This document shows, piece after piece, positions 52,339 to 61,917 of a DNA stretch of 64,000 nucleotides. Each line of letters begins with the position of its first letter. The stretch's first letter is position 1. The position numbers and the translations under genes are program-made. The notes beneath the pieces were generated by a model. That model ran no database searches, had not been told where the DNA came from, and saw only the letters and a list, made by a program, of their open reading frames with translations. This DNA is from CALRWV02 sp943371965. Lineage in GTDB: Bacteria > Bacteroidota > JABWAT01. Where the stretch lies: contig CALRWV020000001.1 of assembly GCA_943371965.1 (NCBI GenBank), forward strand, positions 620,001 through 684,000, in the 5' to 3' direction.

Positions 52339-52371
52339 AGACCTGACAGGTTTCCGAAACCTGTCAGGTCT
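52339..52371. repeat. Palindromic repeat, copy F, in the leader of phosphatase 2
   Basis: The 33-bp palindrome is identical in core to copy D and followed by TCGGTGGTTA. It ends 39 bp before the phosphatase 2 start, in a leader whose sequence recurs before phosphatase 3. Confidence 0.95.
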
Positions 52372-52410
52372 CGGTGGTTAAAAGTAGAATCTAAAAAAGT
52401 TGGGTGTTAT

Positions 52411-55400
52411 ATGTTGAGCAAATTAAAAATCAGTTTCCTGTTGATAATGTTTATATTGATTAGTATGCAATCAATATTGTATTCTCAAAATTTTCAAAAT
52501 ATAAATTCAAAGCAGGGGATTTCCCAAAATTCAGGCAACGCCATTACACAAGATAAAAATGGCTTTATCTGGGTTGGCACACAAGATGGATTGAATAAAT
52601 ATGACGGATACAAGTTTACAGTTTATAAAAACAAACTGGCTGATTCAACTTCTTTGATTGATAACTTTATTTTGAGCTTACTTGTAGATAAAAATGGAGA
52701 TTTGTGGGTTGGAACTACTTTCGGTTTGGACAGATTGAAATCAGGTTCTGATAATTTTGAACACATTTCACTGCAACCTGCTGCCAGGAAGGAAAAAATT
52801 AACGAGGGTATCAATTCATTAATTCAGGATCACCTTGGAAATATTTGGATTGGAACTTATGACGGAATTTACATTTACAAACCGGAAACTAAATCGCTTC
52901 AGAGTTTTCAAATTCTTTTAACAAAACCAGACACATTACCATCAAAATTTATATATAAACTGTTTTCTGACAGTAAAAATAATATCTGGATTGGTTCCAG
53001 TAAAGGCCTGTCTTCATTCAATATTGATAAAAAAACGATTGTCAATTATTATTCGGCTCCTAATAATAAGAATACTCTTTCTTCAAATGTTATAACCGAT
53101 ATTAAAGAAGATAAAATGAAAGTTTTATGGATTGGTACAGCGAACGGTTTAAATTCCTATGATCCGAGCACACAACTTTTTAGCCGATACTTAAACGAAT
53201 TTAACAATAATCTTTCAATCAGCAATAATAATATTTCATCTCTTTTTGTTGATAAATACAATGATGTTTGGGTTGGTACCATGGCTGGCGGTCTCAATAA
53301 GTTTCACAGACCAACAGGCACTTTCTTTCATTTCGTTAATTCAATTGATAATCTTAACAGTATTGCCCATAATGATATTCTTTCAATTATGGAAGACCGT
53401 ACTCAAGTATTATGGGTTGGCAGTGATGGTGGAGGGTTGAGTTTATATGATGGAAAACCTATAAAATTTCAACATATTTTGGGGCAAACAAAAACAGATA
53501 ACTCAATTAACAGTAATGATATATGGGCTTTGTTTTATGAGGAAGATGAAAGTAAAACTTATGTAGGCACCAACGATGGTGGATTAAACATTATTTCTGA
53601 TAATGGTGAAGTGATTTCTTTATCAAATAACCCGGCAAATAATAATTCAATATCGTCTAACAAAGTATATTCAATACTCAAAACCAAATCTGGTGACTTT
53701 TGGATTGGAACAGATGCCGATCTTGACAAACTTGACATCAAAACGAATAAATTTATCCATTATTTTTCTGCCAAATTGGGAAAAAGAGTTAGTATTCGGT
53801 TTTTGACTGAAGATTCAGAAGGTATAATCTGGTGTGGAAATTCAAACAGTTTAATTTCTTTCAATCCGGAAACTTCAGAATATATTGAATACAAAAATGA
53901 CATCAATGATCAAACAACAATTACTCCCGGTCAACCCTCTGTGTTTTTTGAAGATTCAAAAAACAGAGTTTGGATTGGAACTACCTTCGGTTTGAATTTA
54001 TTTAATAGAAAAAATAAGAAATTTGAACAATTTACAAATGATCCCCAAAATTCAAATTCAATTAGTTACCCGTCAATAAGCTCAATAATTGAAGATAAAA
54101 GGGGTAATATTTGGCTTGGTACAGGATTGGGACTTTGCGTTTATAATCCTGAACTTAAAAAGTTTAAGTCCTTTTACGAATCTGACGGTCTTCCGAATGT
54201 CTGTATCTATAATATACTCAATGATGGAAAAGGTAATTTCTGGGCCAGTACCAATAACGGACTTACAAAATTTGACCCTTTGAAAATTATTTCGGCTGAG
54301 AAAGAAAAATTACCTTCTCTGTTCAGAAATTTCACTCAGCAAGATGGATTGCAAAGCAATGAGTTTAATGGCGGTGCAGCATTCAGGGCTAAATCAGGCG
54401 AACTTTTCTTTGGTGGAATTAACGGATTCAATCGGTTTTATCCTGAAAAAGTCATAGATAATCCATATATCCCTCAAGTTGAAATTACAGATTTCAAAAT
54501 TCTTGATGTTGCAGTTAATCTCGGAAAATGGGGTGACCAAATTGTTCTTAATTCAACCCAAAATGTATTTTCTTATGAATTTGCGGCATTGGATTTTACA
54601 AAACCAGAAAAAAATCAATATGCATATAGATTGGAGGGATTCGATAAAGAATGGATATATTCTGGAACTCGCCGTTTTGTTAGTTATACAAACCTTGATC
54701 CCGGACATTATACTTTTCATGTTAAAGGTTCCAATAATGACGGAATCTGGAATGAAAGTGGAATCTCATTACCCATTGAAATTTTACCCCCATGGTACAA
54801 AACAAATATTGCATACATAATTTATTTCTTTTCAAGTTTAGGATTCATGTATGGGTTCGTTCGTTTACAAATAAGCAGAACAAAAATAAAAGAACGTCAA
54901 AAAGCGGAACATAAGGAAACACGCAGACAATCTGAAGAACTTGAAAAAGCCAGAAAAATGCAGCTTTCCATGTTGCCTCAAAATAACATTGATAATTCTG
55001 AAATATCAGTTTATGGTAAAATGCGAACTGCCTCAGAAGTTGGTGGTGATTATTATGATTTTATCCGTATTGATGACAACAGATATTGTATCGCTGCTGG
55101 TGATGCAACCGGTCACGGAAATGCTGCCGGTCTGATTGTTGGAATGGTAAAAATTGCCCTTATCAGTTCTGTTGGAAAACAGCATCAGGGTTTCAGTTTA
55201 TCTGAACTGATGCAGACTATCAACTTATCCTTAAAACAATCAATGAACTACAGAGGTATGGGAATGTGCCTAACCGTTCTGATCATTGATTTAAAGTCAG
55301 GTGAGTTTGAAATATCATCATCAGGTTTCCCGTATCCTTATTTCTTCAGCAAACAAAATAATCAGCTCACACCACTTGTTTTTCAGGGACCACCACTTGG

Positions 55401-55665
55401 TTTTATGGAAAATGTAAAATTCCCAACTCAACATTTCACCATGCAACCCGGAGATTTACTTTATCTGATGAGCGATGGTTTTGCGGAACGAATGGATGCT
55501 TCCGATAAAATGTACGGTTATGAAAAAATTGAGGATGATATAAAATCTATCATCTCTGATGGAGTTGAATATGGAGTTGACCGTTTATTTGCTTTAAATG
55601 ATGAGTTTGCCAACGGCAGATTGAATGATGATGATATGACGGTTGTTGTGGTGAGGAAAAAGTAG
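52411..55665 (+). CDS. Reg_prop/Y_Y_Y sensor with SpoIIE/RsbU-type PP2C phosphatase (paralog 2)
   Basis: The start chosen is the ATG at 52411 (1084 residues). An earlier in-frame start would translate repeat copy F, and the leader up to 52411 recurs upstream of paralog 3, which also begins ATG TTG A.C AAA. The sensor has 14 Reg_prop repeats (WVGT/WIGT lines such as KNGDLWVGTTFGL), i.e. two seven-bladed propellers. A Y_Y_Y domain, a transmembrane helix (NIAYIIYFFSSLGFMYGFV), a coiled coil and PP2C with all Asp ligands follow. The last ~740 bp are nearly identical to paralog 3, while the sensor is of another type. Confidence 0.93.
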   Translation: MLSKLKISFLLIMFILISMQSILYSQNFQNINSKQGISQNSGNAITQDKNGFIWVGTQDGLNKYDGYKFTVYKNKLADSTSLIDNFILSLLVDKNGDLWVGTTFGLDRLKSGSDNFEHISLQPAARKEKINEGINSLIQDHLGNIWIGTYDGIYIYKPETKSLQSFQILLTKPDTLPSKFIYKLFSDSKNNIWIGSSKGLSSFNIDKKTIVNYYSAPNNKNTLSSNVITDIKEDKMKVLWIGTANGLNSYDPSTQLFSRYLNEFNNNLSISNNNISSLFVDKYNDVWVGTMAGGLNKFHRPTGTFFHFVNSIDNLNSIAHNDILSIMEDRTQVLWVGSDGGGLSLYDGKPIKFQHILGQTKTDNSINSNDIWALFYEEDESKTYVGTNDGGLNIISDNGEVISLSNNPANNNSISSNKVYSILKTKSGDFWIGTDADLDKLDIKTNKFIHYFSAKLGKRVSIRFLTEDSEGIIWCGNSNSLISFNPETSEYIEYKNDINDQTTITPGQPSVFFEDSKNRVWIGTTFGLNLFNRKNKKFEQFTNDPQNSNSISYPSISSIIEDKRGNIWLGTGLGLCVYNPELKKFKSFYESDGLPNVCIYNILNDGKGNFWASTNNGLTKFDPLKIISAEKEKLPSLFRNFTQQDGLQSNEFNGGAAFRAKSGELFFGGINGFNRFYPEKVIDNPYIPQVEITDFKILDVAVNLGKWGDQIVLNSTQNVFSYEFAALDFTKPEKNQYAYRLEGFDKEWIYSGTRRFVSYTNLDPGHYTFHVKGSNNDGIWNESGISLPIEILPPWYKTNIAYIIYFFSSLGFMYGFVRLQISRTKIKERQKAEHKETRRQSEELEKARKMQLSMLPQNNIDNSEISVYGKMRTASEVGGDYYDFIRIDDNRYCIAAGDATGHGNAAGLIVGMVKIALISSVGKQHQGFSLSELMQTINLSLKQSMNYRGMGMCLTVLIIDLKSGEFEISSSGFPYPYFFSKQNNQLTPLVFQGPPLGFMENVKFPTQHFTMQPGDLLYLMSDGFAERMDASDKMYGYEKIEDDIKSIISDGVEYGVDRLFALNDEFANGRLNDDDMTVVVVRKK

Positions 55666-55677
55666 GTGGTAGTTCTC

Positions 55678-55844
55678 AGACCTGACAGGTTTCCAAAACC
55701 TGTCAGGTCTCGATTGTAAAATGAAATGAGTTGTTAATTTTCAGACCTCACAGGTTTTGGAAACCTGTGAGGTTTCGATTGTTAAAACGAAAAATAAGTT
55801 GTTAATATTTTAGACCTGACAGGTTTCAGAAACCTGTCAGGTCT
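55678..55844. repeat. Array of three palindromic repeats (copies G, H, I)
   Basis: 33-bp palindromes lie at 55678-55710, 55743-55775 and 55812-55844, with starts 65 and 69 bp apart. The spacers are themselves alike (CGATTGTTAAAACGAAA, then AGTTGTTAAT), so the unit is a ~66-bp element. H carries CTCACAGG in place of CTGACAGG. The array fills the gap between phosphatases 2 and 3. Confidence 0.95.
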
Positions 55845-55884
55845 CGGTTGTTATAAGTAGAATCTAAAATATGTTGGGCATAAT

Positions 55885-58800
55885 ATGTTGAACAAATTAA
55901 AAATAGCGATCCTGTTTGGTTTAATTTTATTTCCTATTGTTCTAGTATCACAGACTGAATTGAAACAAATCGGAACATTAAAATTCAATCTGCTTCATGA
56001 TTTTAAAGATGCCGATATGGTTACTTACAGTGGGGAAAAGAGTCTTTTCTATTTCATAAAGAAAGGTAAATTATTTGCATTTAACGGTGAAAATGAAATA
56101 TTGGTGAGTCACTCGAAATTTACAGATTTAACTGGATATGTGGAAATAAAAGACACCTTGATATTGTGGAGTAAAAACAAAATATATTTGCAATCACAAA
56201 ATCGTGATACGCTTATTTATGAGACTAAAACAAAAACTATTGTTTTTGTTAATAATTATCAAAATGATTTGATAATTGAAATTAGTAGTAATAGTGGTTA
56301 TGATACAGATTTATTTCAATTGAAAAAAATATATTGGGATCCATCTATTGCCGAATATCGAAAATATTATAAACCAAAATTATTGTGTAATTATAGAAAC
56401 AATCTTGATATTGTTCCCAACGATCCCATTGCATTTTATAATGACCATCGTTATTTTATTAAATATATTCTTTTTAATAACCGATTTATCTCAGTAATTC
56501 ATTATTCTTTAATTGAAAATGGTAAAGAAACAATAAAAACTTATTTATTCAACTCTAAAATTGATAAATTCTCATTATTAGAAACTCAAGATTTTGCCCC
56601 TGGAATTCCAGAATATTTAAATGAAAAAATTAAAACAAATGAGTTTGATTTCGTGGATATTATTGCCACTAAATATTTATTAATAAACCAAATTAATGGT
56701 TACTTGAAAATATTTTGTGGAAATTCTCAATTCGTCGATTCATTGTACATTAAAGTTGATGATTATGAACAAGAGACAGTAGACATATCTGACAAAAAAA
56801 ATATTCGTTCATCAAAATATTCATATAAGTATCCTGTTATTTTTAATGACGATTTTGTTTTATCAACTGTATTTAAAAATAGTAATGCAACCATCTTGAG
56901 CCATTATGATTTAAAATCTAAAATGAAAAATATTTTTAACATAAATAGCAGGTTTGATAATTCATATTGCAATTTTATTGGAAACACAGGAAAAACTTAC
57001 TTTTTAAAAGAATATAGTAAGAATATTAATGAAACTTCTGGAATTTATAAAGTAACCGATTATGGATATTATTGGGGGCAGTTTTTAGGAAGTAAATTAT
57101 TGGAAATATATGCTGACAAGTTATTGTGGGATTCTGAAAATAAATTATTATATAAAATAGTTGAAGCAAAAAACATCGAATCAAGAAATCTAATTGTTTT
57201 AAATGGAAGATCAATAAATGATTTTAAATATATCAATCCGGGTTGGTTGAGTTATAGAAATGTATATTGGGGACTTCAACTTGAGTACAATGGAACTGAA
57301 GAAGTTGGATTTACTTCAATAGGGGAGAAAGAATCTTGGAAAGTTAATAAAAATAATGGCTTATTTTCAAATTATGTAGAAAATATTATTCCATACAATA
57401 ATAATTCTTACTGGGTGTTAACAGATTATGGTGCTCAACTTTATGATTTAAATTCAAAAAAGTTCACAAGAAATTACAAGTACAATAAGAATACTTGGTG
57501 GACCAATAAGTATGACCATAATAGTAATTCAAATGGGTTAGTGCCAAATCAATTTGTATTGATTAATAATAAGATTGCTGTATTTTCGAATAATGAAAAT
57601 AGGGACTCACTTAGAAGTGGTGTTTATTTATCGAAAAAATTGGTTAATGATTTATATATTTCGGAAAATGAAACTTTCAAACAATATCCATTAAATAGTC
57701 CTTTAAAAATTTTCAATCTTGGAAAATATATTGGATTGCTATATGAAATAAACTCAAAAGAAATCAAATTCTCTTCTTTTAATCCTGAAAGTGATAGTGT
57801 TCCTAAGCAGATTAAAATGTTTAATGGGCATTATTTAGCATCGAATGACTCGGTTTTATTCTATAACTCCATGAATCAGATATTTAAATATTCTTTCCTT
57901 GATAATAAATTAGATTCTTCTTTTTATTCAAAAGATAATTCCAAATTTATTTTTCCTAAATGGAGTAATTATTTACATCGAGGAATAATTGAAAATGATT
58001 TTATTTTAATTGAAAATGTATCAACACGAGAGCTTAGTGATGGTGATTGGTTGGAAAAATATTTAGTTCAATTTATTCCGAATAAGAACGTGAACATTAT
58101 AAATCTCAAGCAAACGGCTAAAATAATTTGGAACGCTAATTTGAGTAACGGTTTGTTTCAATTATCTGATGAAGGTATCTTTAAAATGGATCTTTCAACA
58201 TTAAAAATGAAACAATATTTTCTAAAAACACCCCTTAAAAAAATTGACTATGATTTATCTGATATTGAATTGATAAATGATCGATTTTATCTAACAACCC
58301 TTCAGAATAATAAAATATTAACAAGATTTGAATTGGTAAATGATATTCAACCAAAACCAAAAATAGATATTGTCAATTTATTAAATACTTCACAAAATAT
58401 TGGCACTAATAAATACGACTACGGTGATATCATCAGAATTAACTGGTCAGGAGAGCTGGTTTGTAATACTTCTGTCCAAGAATATGAAATTAAAATTCCA
58501 CAGTTGGATACCAATTGGATTTCAACAACAAGTTCCTTTCAGGATTATTATAATTTAGATGATGGTGAGTATGAAATATTATGCAGATATAAGAATGATA
58601 TGGGAGAGAGTTCGGAAATTACAGAACTACATTTCACAATCCTTCCACCCTGGTATCAAACTTGGTGGGCATATTCAGGTTATGGCTTACTTGTTTTTGG
58701 CTTGATTTATGGGATAGGTAAAATTCAAGTTCAGCAATCAAAAAAGAAAGAACATATTAAATCAGAACGCGAATTTGAGCAAAGAGAAAATGTGAGGAAA

Positions 58801-59535
58801 TCAGAAGAGCTTGAAAAAGCCAGAAAAATGCAGCTTTCCATGTTGCCTCAAAATAACATTGATAATTCTGAAATTTCAGTTTATGGTAAAATGCGAACTG
58901 CCTCAGAAGTTGGTGGTGATTATTATGATTTTATCCGAATTGATGACAATAGATATTGCATTGCTGCAGGTGATGCAACCGGTCACGGAAATGCTGCTGG
59001 TTTGATTGTTGGAATGGTAAAAATTGCACTTATCAGTTCTGTTGGAAAACAGCATCAGGGATTCAGTTTATCTGAACTGATGCAGACTATCAACTTATCC
59101 TTAAAACAATCAATGAACTACAGAGGCATGGGAATGTGCCTAACCGTTCTGATCATTGATTTAAAGTCAGGTGAGTTTGAAATATCATCATCCGGTTTTC
59201 CGTATCCTTATTTCTATAGCCAATCAAATAACCAGCTCACACCACTTGTTTTTCAGGGACCACCACTTGGCTTTATGGAAAATGTAAAATTTCCAACGCA
59301 ACATTTCACCATGCAACCCGGAGATTCACTTTATCTGATGAGTGATGGTTTTGCGGAACGTATGAATGAAACCGATAAAATGTACGGTTACGAAAAAATT
59401 GAAGTTGATATAAAATCAATCATCTCCGATGGAGTTGAATATGGAGTTGACCGTTTATTTGCTTTAAACGATGAGTTTGCCAACGGCAGGTTGAATGATG
59501 ATGATATGACGGTTGTTGTGGTGAGGAAAAAGTAG
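55885..59535 (+). CDS. Membrane sensor with SpoIIE/RsbU-type PP2C phosphatase (paralog 3)
   Basis: The 1216-residue protein has a signal or anchor (KIAILFGLILFPIVLVSQ), and a long, very Asn/Lys/Ile-rich sensor homologous to paralog 1 over the start (LKQIGTLKF, DLTGYV) but far more diverged and AT-richer. A Y_Y_Y domain (YEIKIPQLDTNWI), a transmembrane helix near 930-952 and PP2C with intact Asp ligands follow. From about 58800 to the stop it matches 54930-55665 with no gaps. It may be a chimera: a sensor of the paralog 1 type with a catalytic end homogenised with paralog 2. Confidence 0.92.
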   Translation: MLNKLKIAILFGLILFPIVLVSQTELKQIGTLKFNLLHDFKDADMVTYSGEKSLFYFIKKGKLFAFNGENEILVSHSKFTDLTGYVEIKDTLILWSKNKIYLQSQNRDTLIYETKTKTIVFVNNYQNDLIIEISSNSGYDTDLFQLKKIYWDPSIAEYRKYYKPKLLCNYRNNLDIVPNDPIAFYNDHRYFIKYILFNNRFISVIHYSLIENGKETIKTYLFNSKIDKFSLLETQDFAPGIPEYLNEKIKTNEFDFVDIIATKYLLINQINGYLKIFCGNSQFVDSLYIKVDDYEQETVDISDKKNIRSSKYSYKYPVIFNDDFVLSTVFKNSNATILSHYDLKSKMKNIFNINSRFDNSYCNFIGNTGKTYFLKEYSKNINETSGIYKVTDYGYYWGQFLGSKLLEIYADKLLWDSENKLLYKIVEAKNIESRNLIVLNGRSINDFKYINPGWLSYRNVYWGLQLEYNGTEEVGFTSIGEKESWKVNKNNGLFSNYVENIIPYNNNSYWVLTDYGAQLYDLNSKKFTRNYKYNKNTWWTNKYDHNSNSNGLVPNQFVLINNKIAVFSNNENRDSLRSGVYLSKKLVNDLYISENETFKQYPLNSPLKIFNLGKYIGLLYEINSKEIKFSSFNPESDSVPKQIKMFNGHYLASNDSVLFYNSMNQIFKYSFLDNKLDSSFYSKDNSKFIFPKWSNYLHRGIIENDFILIENVSTRELSDGDWLEKYLVQFIPNKNVNIINLKQTAKIIWNANLSNGLFQLSDEGIFKMDLSTLKMKQYFLKTPLKKIDYDLSDIELINDRFYLTTLQNNKILTRFELVNDIQPKPKIDIVNLLNTSQNIGTNKYDYGDIIRINWSGELVCNTSVQEYEIKIPQLDTNWISTTSSFQDYYNLDDGEYEILCRYKNDMGESSEITELHFTILPPWYQTWWAYSGYGLLVFGLIYGIGKIQVQQSKKKEHIKSEREFEQRENVRKSEELEKARKMQLSMLPQNNIDNSEISVYGKMRTASEVGGDYYDFIRIDDNRYCIAAGDATGHGNAAGLIVGMVKIALISSVGKQHQGFSLSELMQTINLSLKQSMNYRGMGMCLTVLIIDLKSGEFEISSSGFPYPYFYSQSNNQLTPLVFQGPPLGFMENVKFPTQHFTMQPGDSLYLMSDGFAERMNETDKMYGYEKIEVDIKSIISDGVEYGVDRLFALNDEFANGRLNDDDMTVVVVRKK

Positions 59536-59568
59536 AAATCTGGTTTAAAAGAAATGAAAGAGTAGAAA

Positions 59569-60084
59569 ATGAAACCCGCAACATACAATCCGCACGAAAC
59601 TGAAAGAATGAAACAGATTGAAGGGCTTCCCTTGGCTTCCTTTCAATCACGGCTGTTTGCAATTACTTTAGATATGATAGTTGTTGCAGTCATTTTTATT
59701 GCATTTTCGTTGATAGTCATTCCTTATCTGATGAAAATAGGATGGTTACCGAACGAAGATATCAAATTGGATTTGAGCATAAAAAATTGGTACAGTCTGA
59801 TTTTTATTGTGCTTTACTTTGGACTTTTCACTTATTTGGGTAACGGACAAACTTTGGGGAAATGGATATTCAGGATCAGGGTTGTTTCAGTTGTACATGA
59901 ACATATTTCACTGTGGCATTCGATTGAAAGGGCATTGGGATATGCTGCTTCCGCTCTTGAATTCGGGTTTGGTTTTATCCAGTATTTTATCCACCCGAAC
60001 AAAAGAACAGTACATGACAGGATAGCGGAGACAATCGTTATTTCTGAATCAACGAAAAAAACGGAAAATTCAGTTTCCGAATAA
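59569..60084 (+). CDS. RDD-family membrane protein
   Basis: The 171-residue protein has the RDD core (ASFQSRLFAITLDMIVVAV, LGNGQTLGKWIFRIRVV, HPNKRTVHDRIAETIVI) with three or four membrane helices. The family name comes from an Arg-Asp-Asp motif, here partly present as RLFAITLD. Some members act in transport. It lies 34 bp behind phosphatase 3 and overlaps the convergent thioesterase gene by 15 bp. Confidence 0.88.
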   Translation: MKPATYNPHETERMKQIEGLPLASFQSRLFAITLDMIVVAVIFIAFSLIVIPYLMKIGWLPNEDIKLDLSIKNWYSLIFIVLYFGLFTYLGNGQTLGKWIFRIRVVSVVHEHISLWHSIERALGYAASALEFGFGFIQYFIHPNKRTVHDRIAETIVISESTKKTENSVSE

Positions 60085-60576
60085 ATCCCTTGCCGTTTTA
60101 TTTTTAACCTGTTCAATCCGTTTTTCAAAAGATATTTTTTCAATGTAGTGATTTTCAAGCGGACCAAATCGTTCCATCAGTTCCTGTGAATGAGGTTCGC
60201 TCTTTTGGGTCTTCAGGTTAAAATGAACAAAATCTGCCCATAAGAGAGCTTTCAGCTGAGTTTTTTCCTTATTCCACATTCTGATTTCAACTGTTACATT
60301 TCTTTCTCCAAATCCAATAATAGTGGATTGAATCAGGACAGTTTCCATTAAAAATGCAGGTCTCAGATAGGCAATCTGATTCTGTGCAACCACCCAGCTT
60401 AATCCTGTTTCCTTTGCAATCTGATAAATGTTGAAGTTGTAAATATTGATCAGATGATCTTCACGTGCATTCATCATGTAGTCAATGTATCGGGCATTGT
60501 TCAGATGATTGAACGGATCACAATCCGGAAAGCGGATGATGGAATAACTTTCAGGTATTTTGGTTGTTTCACTCAT
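60070..60576 (-). CDS. Acyl-CoA thioesterase (4HBT hot-dog family)
   Basis: The 168-residue protein has the hot-dog signature FPDCDPFNHLNNARYIDYM with the catalytic Asp, then GLSWVVAQNQIAYLRPAF. It probably hydrolyses acyl-CoA; its chain preference is unknown. It converges on the RDD gene with a 15-bp overlap. Confidence 0.88.
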   Translation of the reverse strand: MSETTKIPESYSIIRFPDCDPFNHLNNARYIDYMMNAREDHLINIYNFNIYQIAKETGLSWVVAQNQIAYLRPAFLMETVLIQSTIIGFGERNVTVEIRMWNKEKTQLKALLWADFVHFNLKTQKSEPHSQELMERFGPLENHYIEKISFEKRIEQVKNKTARDLFGN

Positions 60577-60601
60577 AATTTTAAAAGTTTTCCTGGTTGA
60601 T

Positions 60602-60892
60602 TTATCTTTCGGAAGGTTTCAGATTTCTGTTTTTCTCAAGCAGCGGTTTGAATTTTACCGGATCAACCGGTTTAAAAAGTCTTTCTGGTTTTCCGGGATT
60701 TTTAATCAGCTTTTCTCTGGGTCTAATCGGGCGTTTTTCAAATCCGCCACCGCAATTCGGACAAACATTGAACAGAATGTCCGTTACACAATCTGCGCAG
60801 AAAGTACATTCAAAAGTACAAATCATGGCATCTGTGCTGTCATTCGGCAATAATTTTCCGCAGTTTTCACAGACAGGTCTTATTTCAAGCAT
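60602..60892 (-). CDS. DUF1272-family zinc-ribbon protein
   Basis: The 96-residue protein matches the short DUF1272 family: MLEIRPVCENCGKLLPNDST, CTFECTFCADC and VCPNCGGGFEKRPIRP, giving eight or so Cys in zinc-knuckle pairs. The tail has a Lys/Pro/Arg-rich extension beyond the usual family end. Function is unknown. It lies between the EamA transporter and the thioesterase, all on the minus strand. Confidence 0.92.
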   Translation of the reverse strand: MLEIRPVCENCGKLLPNDSTDAMICTFECTFCADCVTDILFNVCPNCGGGFEKRPIRPREKLIKNPGKPERLFKPVDPVKFKPLLEKNRNLKPSER

Positions 60893-60911
60893 ACGAATTT
60901 CCTGATTTTTA

Positions 60912-61916
60912 TTACATCATTCTGCTGACAAAACCGCTGACTTTATTCACAATTCTGCGCGGAAGTCTAACAATTGTTCCAACCATCCCCGAAATATCAA
61001 TCGAGTTTTTGTTTTTATATACAGTGATAAATGCAACTCCGGAAATTATGATTCCAGCTGCAAGAATTACACGACCTGAAATGGGTTCTCCAGCAATCAG
61101 CCATCCAAGAAAAACTGCTACAACCGGATTTACATACGCATAAGTCGAAACTTTTGCAGGTGATACATTTTTCAGCAAAAACGAATAAGCTGTGTATCCG
61201 ACAATTGATCCGAAAGTGATCAGATAGAGTACCGAAAGCAGTGATTTCGATGTCATTTGACTGAAATCAACTGTGAACATTTCACCGGAAAGTGCACTGA
61301 ATGCAGTCAGTAAAATTCCACCGGTCAAAAGTTGCAATGAGGTTGAGAGAATTTGCGATTTTGGAAGGTTGGCATGCCGGGAATAAACCGATCCTGCTGC
61401 CCATGAAAAAGCTGCGAAAGTAAGTGCAAGTGCTCCAGGAATGTAAATTCCACTGATTCCTGTAAGTGATTGCGGATTTACCAGCAGAGTCACACCAATA
61501 AAACCTAACACGATACCAACAACAACAGGAAATTCCGGTTTTTTCCCTTCAGGTCTGAACCAGTCAATCAAAACCATCCAGAAGGGAGTTGTGGTTACAA
61601 TTAAAGCAGTAATACCGGATGGTATGTACTGTTCAGCCCAAACTACGGCACCATTTCCACCCAATAAAAGTAACGCACCAACAATTGACGATTCTTTCCA
61701 TTGTTTTGCAGTTGGTTTTTCGTCTCCACGTAAAGTTGACCAGATGTACATAATAATTCCGGCAATGATAAAGCGGATTCCTGCCATAAAAAATGGAGGA
61801 ATTGAAACCACGGCGAACATGATGGCAAGATAAGTTGATCCCCAAATGAGATAAACTGCCAAAAAGGCCATGATAATGGAAAATTGTGATGGAGTGTGGG
61901 TTTGTTGTTCTGTCAT
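60912..61916 (-). CDS. EamA/DMT-family exporter (YedA-like)
   Basis: The 334-residue protein has ten membrane helices in two EamA repeats (VYLIWGSTYLAIMFAVVSIP, then FGSIVGYTAYSFLLKNVSP with KVSTYAYVNPVVAVFLGWL). Such proteins export amino acids or other metabolites. The C-terminal tail after the tenth helix is basic. It stands one base from the next gene. Confidence 0.92.
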   Translation of the reverse strand: MTEQQTHTPSQFSIIMAFLAVYLIWGSTYLAIMFAVVSIPPFFMAGIRFIIAGIIMYIWSTLRGDEKPTAKQWKESSIVGALLLLGGNGAVVWAEQYIPSGITALIVTTTPFWMVLIDWFRPEGKKPEFPVVVGIVLGFIGVTLLVNPQSLTGISGIYIPGALALTFAAFSWAAGSVYSRHANLPKSQILSTSLQLLTGGILLTAFSALSGEMFTVDFSQMTSKSLLSVLYLITFGSIVGYTAYSFLLKNVSPAKVSTYAYVNPVVAVFLGWLIAGEPISGRVILAAGIIISGVAFITVYKNKNSIDISGMVGTIVRLPRRIVNKVSGFVSRMM

Positions 61917-61917
61917 G

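Noticed and set aside
52282..52410. Longer N-terminus for phosphatase 2 starting at 52282
   Set aside because: The extra 43 codons translate palindrome copy F and its spacer. The ATG at 52411 begins a signal peptide and has the same leader as the start of paralog 3.
55678..55844. Repeats of 33 bp with ~33-bp spacers that look like a short CRISPR array
   Set aside because: The repeats are nearly perfect palindromes, the spacers are alike rather than unique, single copies occur elsewhere (also inside a gene), and no cas gene is near. It is a REP-type family.
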